From Planctomycetota bacterium (lineage in GTDB: Bacteria > Planctomycetota > UBA1135 > GCA-002686595), in assembly GCA_026692665.1 (NCBI GenBank), contig JAPLOF010000038.1:1-64000 (forward strand): a stretch of DNA of 64,000 bases. Reading direction: 5' to 3'. Below the pieces are notes generated by a model. The model was given only the letters and a program-made list of their open reading frames with translations. It was not told the DNA's origin and ran no database searches. A program made the position numbers and the translations under genes. This document shows, in pieces, positions 14,650-22,098 of this stretch. Position 1 is the first letter of the stretch. Each line of letters begins with the position of its first letter.

Positions 14650-16097
14650 GGATCAAGAGCAAACCGCAGGACTTCCGCGTCTACGAGCTGCTCGTGGACG
14701 GCTACGTCGGCGACAAGGGCAAGTACCGCGTCTATCGCGTGACGAAGAAGAAGCTCACGTCGCTCGAAGCCGCGAGCGAGCTCGCGCTGGCGACCGGGGT
14801 GAGGTCTTCCGACATCGGCATGGCCGGCATGAAGGACCGTCAGGGCGTCACGACTCAGTTCATGAGCGTCCGTGGCGGGAAGCCCGTCCGCTTCCAGTCG
14901 CCGTCGCTGAAAGTCGAGATGGCCGGTTTCGCGATGCACGCGCTTTCGAGTCGCGACAGCATCGGCAACGGCTTCGAGATCGCCCTGCGCGGCGTGGAGC
15001 CCGCGGAGCGCGCCGAGATCGAGCGCGAAGCGGTCTACGTCCGGGATCTGGGCGTCCCCAACTACTTCGGCGAGCAGCGGTTCGGCAACCTCCGCCACGG
15101 TCAGGGCTGGGTCGCCAAGGAGCTCGCGCTCGGACGCGCGGAATCGGCGCTCCAGCACCTGCTCGCCTCGCCCTCCGAGAACGACAACCCCCACATGCGT
15201 TCGTTCAAGCGCGGCCTCGCGAGCGCGTGGGGCGATTGGAAACGCTGCCGCGACGTCGCGGGCGCCTATGGGGCGCACCACTCGATCTTCGAGCACCTCG
15301 CGCGGGAGCCGGACGACTTCGCGGGCGCGTTCCGCTACGTGAAGACGGAAGTCCGCCTCATCCACCTGTACGCGTTCCAGTCGCACATCTGGAATCGCGC
15401 GGTGGCCCGTTTCATCGGCGAGAGCGCGCGCCCGAAGGATCGCCTGGTCGTGCCGTCGCTCGAGGGACCGCTCTCGTTCACGCGCGCGCCGCTCGCCGTG
15501 CCCGAGGCCTGGAAGGGGAACTTCCGCATGCCCGGCGAAGGCCTCGAGGACGTCGAGCACGACGACCAGCGACGTTGGCTCACGGCCGCGCTCGCCGCCG
15601 AGGGCCTGGCTCCCGAGGACTTCCGCATCCACGGGGTGCCCGGGTTCGCGATCAAGGGCGAGGATCGCCAGCTCCTCGTGCATCCGCGCCGCCTCGAGAT
15701 CGCCCCGGATCGGCGATCGGACGGCGTGCTCCACGTGAGCTTCGACTTGCCGCGCGGCAGCTATGCGACGCTGGTCCTGGCGCGCCTCGCTCCGACTCGG
15801 GAAGCCGAGACTCCCGACGACGCGGCGCGGCGCCTCGCGCGGCGCGAGGCCGAACAGGGCGACTTCCGGCGCGACGAGGAGCGCCGCCCGGAAGGGGGGC
15901 GCTACGCCGGCCCGCCGGCGCGGCGCGGCGGTCCGGCCGCCTTCGATCGTCCGGCGCAGGGGCCTTCGGACTCACGCGGACGGGGAGCAGGCGGAACCCG
16001 GGCGCACGGGCCGAAGGCCCGCGGCACCGATGCGGCGAAACCCGCCGCGCGGCAGCGTGATGACCGCGGCCCGGACCGGGGCAGGAGAACACGATGA
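14646..16097 (+). CDS. truD: tRNA pseudouridine(13) synthase TruD with RG-rich tail
   Basis: 483 residues. The N-terminus IKSKPQDFRVYELL is the TruD opening motif, and the catalytic aspartate is D64 in GMAGMKDRQGVTTQ. Further TruD features are NYFGEQRFGN and the region following GNGFEIALRG. TruD modifies U13 of tRNA-Glu and related tRNAs. The core ends near residue 385; about 95 further residues are Arg/Gly/Pro-rich (for example ARREAEQGDFRRDEERRPEG), likely disordered and nucleic-acid-binding, not part of the usual TruD. ATG overlaps the preceding stop by 4 nt and the stop overlaps mtnP by 4 nt. Confidence 0.93.
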   Translation: MRIKSKPQDFRVYELLVDGYVGDKGKYRVYRVTKKKLTSLEAASELALATGVRSSDIGMAGMKDRQGVTTQFMSVRGGKPVRFQSPSLKVEMAGFAMHALSSRDSIGNGFEIALRGVEPAERAEIEREAVYVRDLGVPNYFGEQRFGNLRHGQGWVAKELALGRAESALQHLLASPSENDNPHMRSFKRGLASAWGDWKRCRDVAGAYGAHHSIFEHLAREPDDFAGAFRYVKTEVRLIHLYAFQSHIWNRAVARFIGESARPKDRLVVPSLEGPLSFTRAPLAVPEAWKGNFRMPGEGLEDVEHDDQRRWLTAALAAEGLAPEDFRIHGVPGFAIKGEDRQLLVHPRRLEIAPDRRSDGVLHVSFDLPRGSYATLVLARLAPTREAETPDDAARRLARREAEQGDFRRDEERRPEGGRYAGPPARRGGPAAFDRPAQGPSDSRGRGAGGTRAHGPKARGTDAAKPAARQRDDRGPDRGRRTR

Positions 16098-16969
16098 AGT
16101 CGATCGAACGCAGCGAGGCCGTCGGGGTGATCGGCGGATCGGGCCTGTACGACCTGCCCGGCCTGACGGAGGTTCGCGAGGTCCCGCTCACGACGCCGTT
16201 CGGCGCGCCGAGCGATTCGTACGTCACCGGACGGCTCGGCGGCGTTCCCGTCGTGTTCCTCCCGCGCCACGGACGCGGGCACCGCATCTCGCCCAGCGAG
16301 ATCAACTTCCGCGCGAACATCTGGGGCCTGAAGAAGCTCGGCGTGACGCGCATCGTGTCGATCTCGGCCGTCGGGTCCATGCGCGAGGACGTGCATCCCG
16401 GCGACTTCGTCGTCATCGACCAGTTCTTCGACCGCACACGGCATCGCGCCGACACGTTCTTCACGGACGGCGTCGTGGCGCACGTCATGTTCGCGGACCC
16501 CGTTTGTCCGGACCTGCGTCAGCTCCTGCTCGCGACCGGACGCGAACTCGGCCTCACGATGCACGACGGCGGAACCTACCTGAACATGGAGGGGCCCCAG
16601 TTCAGCACCCGCGCCGAGTCGCGGATCTACAGGACCTGGGGTGTCGATGTCATCGGCATGACGAACCTCCAGGAGGCGAAGCTCGCTCGCGAGGCCGAGA
16701 TCTGCTACGCCACCGTGGCGATGGCGACGGACTACGACTGCTGGCACGAGACCCACGACGACGTCACCGTCGAGTCGATCCTGAAGGTCATGGCGGCCAA
16801 CATCGGGAACGCGAAGAAGCTGCTCGCGGCGGCGCTGCCCCGCGTTCCCGTCCAGGGAACTTGCCCCGACGGGCGAGCGCTGGCCACCGCGATCATGACC
16901 GCCAAGGAACGGATCCCGGCCGAAGCGCGGTTGCGCCTCGGGCTGCTGATCGACAAGTACACGAGCTGA
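16094..16969 (+). CDS. mtnP: S-methyl-5'-thioadenosine phosphorylase
   Basis: 291 residues of the PNP/MTAP family. GVIGGSGLYDLPGL at the N-terminus forms the phosphate site, and FLPRHGRGHRISPSEINFRA and YLNMEGPQFSTRAES provide the remaining phosphate and nucleoside contacts. MGMTN-type residues (VIGMTNLQEAKLAREAE) and MATDYDCW are diagnostic of MTAP-type enzymes; the Asp in TDYDCW binds the adenine. The enzyme splits methylthioadenosine, a by-product of polyamine synthesis, to adenine and methylthioribose 1-phosphate. ATG overlaps the truD stop by 4 nt; the M28 peptidase gene starts 5 nt after its stop. Confidence 0.95.
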   Translation: MKSIERSEAVGVIGGSGLYDLPGLTEVREVPLTTPFGAPSDSYVTGRLGGVPVVFLPRHGRGHRISPSEINFRANIWGLKKLGVTRIVSISAVGSMREDVHPGDFVVIDQFFDRTRHRADTFFTDGVVAHVMFADPVCPDLRQLLLATGRELGLTMHDGGTYLNMEGPQFSTRAESRIYRTWGVDVIGMTNLQEAKLAREAEICYATVAMATDYDCWHETHDDVTVESILKVMAANIGNAKKLLAAALPRVPVQGTCPDGRALATAIMTAKERIPAEARLRLGLLIDKYTS

Positions 16970-16974
16970 GGCGC

Positions 16975-18684
16975 ATGCGCATCCTTCCGGTCGCCGTCGT
17001 CGCCGTCTCGATGTGCGCCTGCCGCACGGAGATGTCCAACGCGGAACTCGTCGAGTTGAGCGCGGCCGCCGCGGCGGCGCCCAAGATCCAGCCCGCCGCG
17101 CACCGCGGGCCGCCCGTGGCTCCCGGCGCGACCGGAACGGCCCGGTTCGCGTCGAAGATCCATGCGGCGTTCTCGGCCGAGGCCGCGTTCGAGGTCACGA
17201 CGTTCGCCGACCGCTGGTACCGGGCGCCGGGCAACGAGGGCTTCGAAGCGACGCTGACCGAGCTCGAGCGGCGCCTGCGCGCGGCTGGTTTCGGCGCGCA
17301 GGACGGACTCGAGTTGCGCGTGATCGAGACGCCGATGCGCTCGCCCGCCTGGACTCCGCGCAGCGCGCGGCTCGCGCTCGTGCGCGACGGAGTGGAGGAG
17401 GTCCTCCATGAGTTCTCCGCGACGGGCGATCGGGATCGGACGATGCTGCCCACCGGTGCTCCCTCGGCCGACGTCGGGGGCCGCCTGGTGACGCGCGTCG
17501 AGGACTGCGCGCCGGGAACCGTGCTCCTCTTGGACTCTGGTCTCCGGCCGGACGTCCTGCGCGCGGCGGCCGCGAAGGGTGCCGTGCTCGCGATCGCGAG
17601 CGATCTCGCCGCCTACAACGTCGATCCGACCGGCCGCGATCGTCATCGCGACGCGATCGGCTTTCGATCGGTCCGCGCGCCGGTCCCGCTCGCGGTCGCG
17701 CAGGTCTCGCCGCGCGCGGCGGAGACTCTGCGCGCCGCCGCGGGGAAAGCGAACACCGTCGTGCGCTTCACGGCCGTCGTCGAGACCGCCGAGCGTCCGT
17801 TGCGCACGCTCGTCGCGACCGTCGTCGGTCGCCGTGAACCGCAATCGGCGGTCCCGATCGTGGCCCACGTGCAGGAGCCGGGGGCCTGCGACAACGCCAG
17901 CGGGGTGGGCACGGTCCTCGAATGCGCGCTCGCGTTCGCGCGTCTTCTCGGGAACGGGTCGCTGACTGCGCCCGCGCGGTCCGTCGCGTTCGTGTTCGGG
18001 GACGAGATGGAGCAGAGCCGCGTGTGGCTCGAGCACTCCGGCCGGACCGCGGTCGCGGCGATCGCGGCCGACATGGTCGGCGAGAGCCGCGTCGAGACGG
18101 GCGCCGAGCCGCTCCTCGAGCGTGCGCCGGATCCGGGCGCGCTCGAGCCCCTGCCGCCCGACGTGCACACGGCCTGGGGCGCGGGCAGCGTCTCGGAGAG
18201 CGACCTCCGCCCGGACGGGCTCGCCGTCGTGCTGCGCGAGGCGCTCGCCGACGTCGCGCTCGTCGCGGGCCCGTGGCAGACCGCCGAGCACCCCTTCGAG
18301 GGCGGCAGCGATCACGTGGTGTTCCTGGACGCCGGGATCCCGTCGGCGCTGCTCTGGCACTTCCCCGATTGGTCGTATCACACCAGCGCGGATCGCCTCG
18401 AGCTCGTCGATCCAGCCGAGATGCGGCGCTCGGGAGCGGTCCTCCTCGCGGCTGCCCTGGCGGTCGCCGACGCGCAACCGGCCGACCTCGACCGGCACCT
18501 GCGCAGCGCCAAGCTCGAGATCGACATGCGCGTCGGTGCGGCCAAGGCCGCATCGGACGAGAAACTCGCGGATCAATGGCGCGTCCACGGGGACGCGGTG
18601 CGGCAGTGGCTGCGCGAACTGTGCCTCGGCACGGGCGCGCGGATCGAGAAGGCTCCGGAGAAGAAAGCAGGAGGCGGATCATGA
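16975..18684 (+). CDS. peptidase M28-family lipoprotein
   Basis: 569 residues. MRILPVAVVAVSMCAC is a lipoprotein signal with the modified cysteine near residue 16, so the protein is periplasmic and membrane-anchored. The C-terminal half holds the M28 zinc site: GACDNASGVGTVLECA (Asp bridging ligand), FVFGDEMEQSRVWLEH (catalytic Glu region), AADMVGE, and HTSADRLELVDP (final His). The first ligand motif is A-H-V-Q where the family normally has H-x-D, and the usual G-E-E triplet is G-D-E, so activity may be altered. A PA-like insertion (VTRVEDCAPGTVLLLDSGLR) precedes the catalytic part. The stop overlaps the asparaginase gene by 4 nt, suggesting joint processing of periplasmic peptides. Confidence 0.8.
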   Translation: MRILPVAVVAVSMCACRTEMSNAELVELSAAAAAAPKIQPAAHRGPPVAPGATGTARFASKIHAAFSAEAAFEVTTFADRWYRAPGNEGFEATLTELERRLRAAGFGAQDGLELRVIETPMRSPAWTPRSARLALVRDGVEEVLHEFSATGDRDRTMLPTGAPSADVGGRLVTRVEDCAPGTVLLLDSGLRPDVLRAAAAKGAVLAIASDLAAYNVDPTGRDRHRDAIGFRSVRAPVPLAVAQVSPRAAETLRAAAGKANTVVRFTAVVETAERPLRTLVATVVGRREPQSAVPIVAHVQEPGACDNASGVGTVLECALAFARLLGNGSLTAPARSVAFVFGDEMEQSRVWLEHSGRTAVAAIAADMVGESRVETGAEPLLERAPDPGALEPLPPDVHTAWGAGSVSESDLRPDGLAVVLREALADVALVAGPWQTAEHPFEGGSDHVVFLDAGIPSALLWHFPDWSYHTSADRLELVDPAEMRRSGAVLLAAALAVADAQPADLDRHLRSAKLEIDMRVGAAKAASDEKLADQWRVHGDAVRQWLRELCLGTGARIEKAPEKKAGGGS

Positions 18685-19868
18685 GCGATGGGAATACGGA
18701 GATGTCGGCCGAGAACCGAGTGGATCGCCGCTCCCTGCTCGGAGGCGCGCTGGCCGCCGGTGCTGCGCTCAGCGCCTGCCAGAGCGGGGCGCGCGCGGAG
18801 ACTCCCGCCGCGTCGAATGCGGCGCCGGCGATCGTGACCAACCGGAAGGGCCGCGCTGTCCTGGTGGGCAGCAACAACGGCCTCGCGGGCATGAAGCTGC
18901 ACTACGCGAAGCTCCTCGAAGGCGCCGATCCGCTCGACGTCGCGATCGAGGTGGTGAAGGTCGTCGAAGCCGATCCGAACGACGACTCGGTCGGCCTCGG
19001 CGGACTGCCCAACGAGGACGGGGTCGTGCAACTCGACGCCGCCTGCATGTACGGGCCGCGGCACAAGTCGGGCGGCGTGGCTTGCATCGAGAACATCCTG
19101 CACCCGAGCGAGGTCGCGCGGCTCGTCCTCGAGCGCACGGATCACTGCCTCCTCGTGGGCAAGGACGCCTACCGTTTCGCGCGCTCGCACGGTCACGAGC
19201 ACGTCGAGCTCCTCACCGAGGCCTCGCGCAAGAAGTGGATGGAGTGGAAGGAGAACCACTCGACCGACGACGACCGCTTGCCGCCGCCGCCCAAAGTTCC
19301 CTGGCAGGGCGCGCTGCCGCGTGCGCCGCGCGACGCCCGCGTCGCCGCCCTCTCCGACCGGATGCGCACGCGGCAGTGGGGGACGATCCACTGCTCGGCG
19401 ATGGCCAAGGACGGCGCGATCGCCTGCACGACGACGACCTCGGGGCTCTCCTGGAAGATCCCGGGCCGCGTCGGCGATTCACCGATCGTCGGCGCCGGCC
19501 TCTACTGCGACCAGGAAGCCGGCAGCGCGGGCGCGACGGGACGCGGCGAGGCCAACATCCTGTCGAACGGCGCGTTCGCGATCGTCGAGCTGATGCGCCA
19601 GGGCGCGAAGCCGCTCGACGCCGCGATGGAAGTGCTGCGCCGCGTGACGCGGCAGACCGAGCGTCAGGCGCGCTACCAGCCCGAGATGCTCGACGCCCGC
19701 GGCAAGCCCTCGTTCAACCTGACGTTCTACGTGCTGGGCCTCGACGGCACGGTGGCTGGCGCCTGCCTGCTCGCGCCGCGCGCGGATGCGCAGGATCGGC
19801 CCAAGTTCGCCGTCTCGACACCCGAGGACGGGCCGCACCTGCGGGACCTCGAGCCCCTGCACGGCTGA
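18681..19868 (+). CDS. Tat-exported N4-(beta-N-acetylglucosaminyl)-L-asparaginase / isoaspartyl peptidase
   Basis: 395 residues. The N-terminus has a twin-arginine motif, DRRSLLGGALAAGAALSAC, ending in a lipobox, so export folded through Tat with lipid anchoring is likely. The Ntn-hydrolase domain matches the glycosylasparaginase family: GLGGLPNEDGVVQLDAACMY, HPSEVARLVLERTDH, and the autoproteolytic region RQWGTIHCSAMAKDG in which the Thr after W-G is the nucleophile. GSAGATGRGE is the substrate-site loop. It hydrolyses amide-linked or isoaspartyl bonds. ATG overlaps the M28 peptidase stop by 4 nt. Convergent with the EF-hand gene 15 bp away. Confidence 0.88.
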   Translation: MSDGNTEMSAENRVDRRSLLGGALAAGAALSACQSGARAETPAASNAAPAIVTNRKGRAVLVGSNNGLAGMKLHYAKLLEGADPLDVAIEVVKVVEADPNDDSVGLGGLPNEDGVVQLDAACMYGPRHKSGGVACIENILHPSEVARLVLERTDHCLLVGKDAYRFARSHGHEHVELLTEASRKKWMEWKENHSTDDDRLPPPPKVPWQGALPRAPRDARVAALSDRMRTRQWGTIHCSAMAKDGAIACTTTTSGLSWKIPGRVGDSPIVGAGLYCDQEAGSAGATGRGEANILSNGAFAIVELMRQGAKPLDAAMEVLRRVTRQTERQARYQPEMLDARGKPSFNLTFYVLGLDGTVAGACLLAPRADAQDRPKFAVSTPEDGPHLRDLEPLHG

Positions 19869-19883
19869 CGCGGCGAGCGTCCG

Positions 19884-20729
19884 CTACCGCATCGCGGCGT
19901 CGAACTCGGTCTCCGAGATCGAGCCGTCGCCGTCGGTGTCGAGCGTCGCCAGCACCGCCGCCGGCCGCACCGCGCTGCGCAGCGGGCGTTGGAGTTCCTC
20001 CAGGTCCATGAGCTCGATCCCGCCGCTGCGGTCGTAGTCCAGCCGGCGGAACACCGTGATCGGCCCGGCCGTGCGGCGAGGCCCGATCGTCGACGCGGCG
20101 CGCGCGTCCCGCGGCGCCGTGCGGTCGAAGAGCTCGTCGAGCGTGAGCGTCTTCCTGCTCGCGGATGTCGGCCGGGTCTCGGGGAAGAGGAGGCCGGAGA
20201 GCTCGTCCAGTTCCGCGCCGTCGATGCCCGAGCTGCGGTCCTTGTCCAGCGTCGCGACGACCACCAGGGCGGAGGGATCCGCGATGTTGGCTTCCTGGAG
20301 TGCTCGCCCGACCTCCGACTCGACGAGCATGCCGTCCAGGTCCGAGTCGTAGGCGAGCAGGAGCGCCTTGGCGTCCTTCTTCACGGGCCGCGGAGCGTCG
20401 GGCTTCGAGCGCGGGGGCGTGAAGACCCCGCCGCGGCTCACGACCATCCGGTAGCGCGCGCCGAACTCCGTGGCATCGATGCCGCCGTCCCGATCGGTGT
20501 CGAACAGCGCGAAGTTCGCCCGATCCAGGCTCAGGCTCTTCTCGGCCTCCGTGAATCGGATCCAGCCGTCTCCGTCCCAGTCGGCCGTCTGGAAGTAGAA
20601 CTCCGACAGGTCGTCCTCGGCACGCTGGGCCGGCGGTTCGCCACGGCCACGGCCCTGCGGCAGCGCAGCCAGGACGGTCGCGGGCAAGGCCAGGAGGGCG
20701 AGGACCAGGGGGATCGAGCGCTTCTTCAC
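19884..20729 (-). CDS. secreted EF-hand calcium-binding protein with six loops
   Basis: 281 residues with a signal peptide (MKKRSIPLVLALLALPATVLA). Six EF-hand loops follow in order: DWDGDGWIRFTE, DTDRDGGIDATE, DSDLDGMLVESE, DKDRSSGIDGAE, DYDRSGGIELMD and DTDGDGSISETE. The fourth lacks the central Gly, and the fifth ends in Asp instead of Glu, so those two may bind weakly. Proteins of this kind are frequent in planctomycetes and act outside the cytoplasm as calcium-binding structural or regulatory modules. No enzymatic domain is present. The ATG at 20729 lies 30 nt after the stop of the aminotransferase gene, so the two genes may share a transcript. Confidence 0.85.
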   Translation of the reverse strand: MKKRSIPLVLALLALPATVLAALPQGRGRGEPPAQRAEDDLSEFYFQTADWDGDGWIRFTEAEKSLSLDRANFALFDTDRDGGIDATEFGARYRMVVSRGGVFTPPRSKPDAPRPVKKDAKALLLAYDSDLDGMLVESEVGRALQEANIADPSALVVVATLDKDRSSGIDGAELDELSGLLFPETRPTSASRKTLTLDELFDRTAPRDARAASTIGPRRTAGPITVFRRLDYDRSGGIELMDLEELQRPLRSAVRPAAVLATLDTDGDGSISETEFDAAMR

Positions 20730-20759
20730 GGGTAGAGGATCGGCAGAAGTGCCTGCGGG

Positions 20760-21923
20760 TCAGGAGTTCCCGCGGGCCGCGGCCATCAGACGCTCCGCCA
20801 CGCGGTCCACGTCGGCGTCCGACAGGAACGGATGGACCGGCAGGCACGCGACCTCGCGCGCCAGGGTCTCGGCGTTCGGGAAGTCGCCCGGGCCGTACCC
20901 CCAGGGGCGCGCGGCCTCCTGCAGGTGCACGGGACTCGGGTAGTGGACGGCGACCGCGATCTTCCAGGGCTTCAGAGCCTCGATGACCGCGTCGCGGCCG
21001 ACAGGACCGCGGAGGCGCACGGTGTATTGGTGGTAGACGTGGACGGTGTTCGGCCGACGTGCCAGCGGCACGACTTCCGCGCAGCCTTTGAAGGCGGCGT
21101 CGTAGCGCGCGGCGATCGCGCGGCGGCGCTCGTTCCAGGCCGCGAGGAAGGGGAGCTTCACGTTGAGCACGGCGGCCTGGATGCCCTGCAGGCGCGAGTT
21201 CGTGCCCAGCTCGGCGTGCGTGTAGCGCACGGGCGAGCCGTGCTCGCGAACGCGGCGCGCGCGGGCCGCGACGTGCTCGCTCTTCGTGAGGATCATCCCG
21301 CCCTCGCCGCACGCCCCCAGATTCTTCGTGGGGTAGAACGAGAACGCACACGCGTCGCCCAGCTGCCCGCACGAGACGCCGTCGCGCGACGCGCCGTGGC
21401 TCTGGGCGGCGTCCTCGACGAGTGCGAGCTTCTTCTTGTCCGCCAGCGCGCGGAAGGCCTTCATGTCGGCCATCTGGCCGTACAGGTGGACGGGCAGGAT
21501 GCCGGTCGTCTTGGAGTCGATCGCCGCTTCGGCCTTCTTCGGATCGAGCAGCGCCGTGTCGAGTTCGACGTCCGCCAGCACGGGCTTCGCGCCCATCCAC
21601 GCGATCGCGCCGGCGGACGCGAAGAACGTGAACGGTGAGGTGACGACGTGGTCCCCCGGCTGCACGCACGCGGAGCGCAGCGCGATCACGATCGCGTCGG
21701 TGCCGTTGGCGACACCGATGCCGTGCGCGACACCGTGAAGGGCGGCGAAGTCCTTCTCGAGCCGCTCGACCTCCGGCCCGAGGATGTACTGGCCGCTGCG
21801 CAGGACGCGCAGGACGGCCTCCTCGAGGGCCGGGCCGACCGCCGCGCGCTCGGCGGCGAGGTCGACGGGTGCGATGGGCTTCAGGTCGGCGGGCGGCGTG
21901 GCAGGGCGGGTGGTCGTGCTCAT
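20760..21923 (-). CDS. DegT/DnrJ/EryC1/StrS-family PLP aminotransferase
   Basis: 387 residues of the sugar aminotransferase family. The PLP-binding lysine is K200 in FSFYPTKNLGACGEGG; the cofactor Asp is D171 in LALVEDAAQSHGA, and VANGTDAIVIAL is the phosphate-binding loop. HVYHQYTVRL near residue 294 is also typical. These enzymes transaminate nucleotide-linked keto sugars for O-antigen or polysaccharide synthesis; the exact sugar cannot be told, and no other sugar genes are adjacent. A TATCCT -10 box lies 9 nt upstream of the ATG at 21923, suggesting its own promoter with a very short leader. Confidence 0.9.
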   Translation of the reverse strand: MSTTTRPATPPADLKPIAPVDLAAERAAVGPALEEAVLRVLRSGQYILGPEVERLEKDFAALHGVAHGIGVANGTDAIVIALRSACVQPGDHVVTSPFTFFASAGAIAWMGAKPVLADVELDTALLDPKKAEAAIDSKTTGILPVHLYGQMADMKAFRALADKKKLALVEDAAQSHGASRDGVSCGQLGDACAFSFYPTKNLGACGEGGMILTKSEHVAARARRVREHGSPVRYTHAELGTNSRLQGIQAAVLNVKLPFLAAWNERRRAIAARYDAAFKGCAEVVPLARRPNTVHVYHQYTVRLRGPVGRDAVIEALKPWKIAVAVHYPSPVHLQEAARPWGYGPGDFPNAETLAREVACLPVHPFLSDADVDRVAERLMAAARGNS

Positions 21924-21932
21924 GACCCGCGG

Positions 21933-21938
21933 AGGATA
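21933..21938 (-). promoter_or_regulatory. -10 element TATCCT for the aminotransferase gene
   Basis: On the minus strand TATCCT is followed by 9 nt and then the ATG at 21923. It sits in the 34-bp gap after the small transporter-partner gene. No -35 is evident. The arrangement is the same as that seen before several plus-strand genes in the window. Confidence 0.4.
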
Positions 21939-21957
21939 ACCGCCCGCCCCCGAGTTC

Positions 21958-22095
21958 CTATCCGCCCAGGCTGTCCGGCGGCTTCACGACGTGGTCGTCG
22001 GCCGGAGCGGTCAGCACCTTCCGGAAGCACCAATACGTCAGGCCCCAGACGAAGGCCAGGGATCCGATCATGAACAGCATGCCGAGTGTGGTCAT
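21958..22095 (-). CDS. 45-residue membrane partner of the sodium symporter (MetS-like)
   Basis: A short open frame encodes M-T-T-L-G-M-L-F-M-I-G-S-L-A-F-V-W-G-L-T, then YWCFRKVLTAPADDHVVKPP and D-S-L-G-G. It is a single membrane helix with a short polar tail, the same size and form as MetS, the small subunit of the methionine/alanine NSS transporter MetPS in Corynebacterium. The gene starts 3 nt after the symporter stop, with GGAGG 11 nt before the ATG, so the two are translationally linked. The assignment rests on size, topology and position; the sequence itself is too short to be decisive. Confidence 0.75.
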   Translation of the reverse strand: MTTLGMLFMIGSLAFVWGLTYWCFRKVLTAPADDHVVKPPDSLGG

Positions 22096-22098
22096 GGA

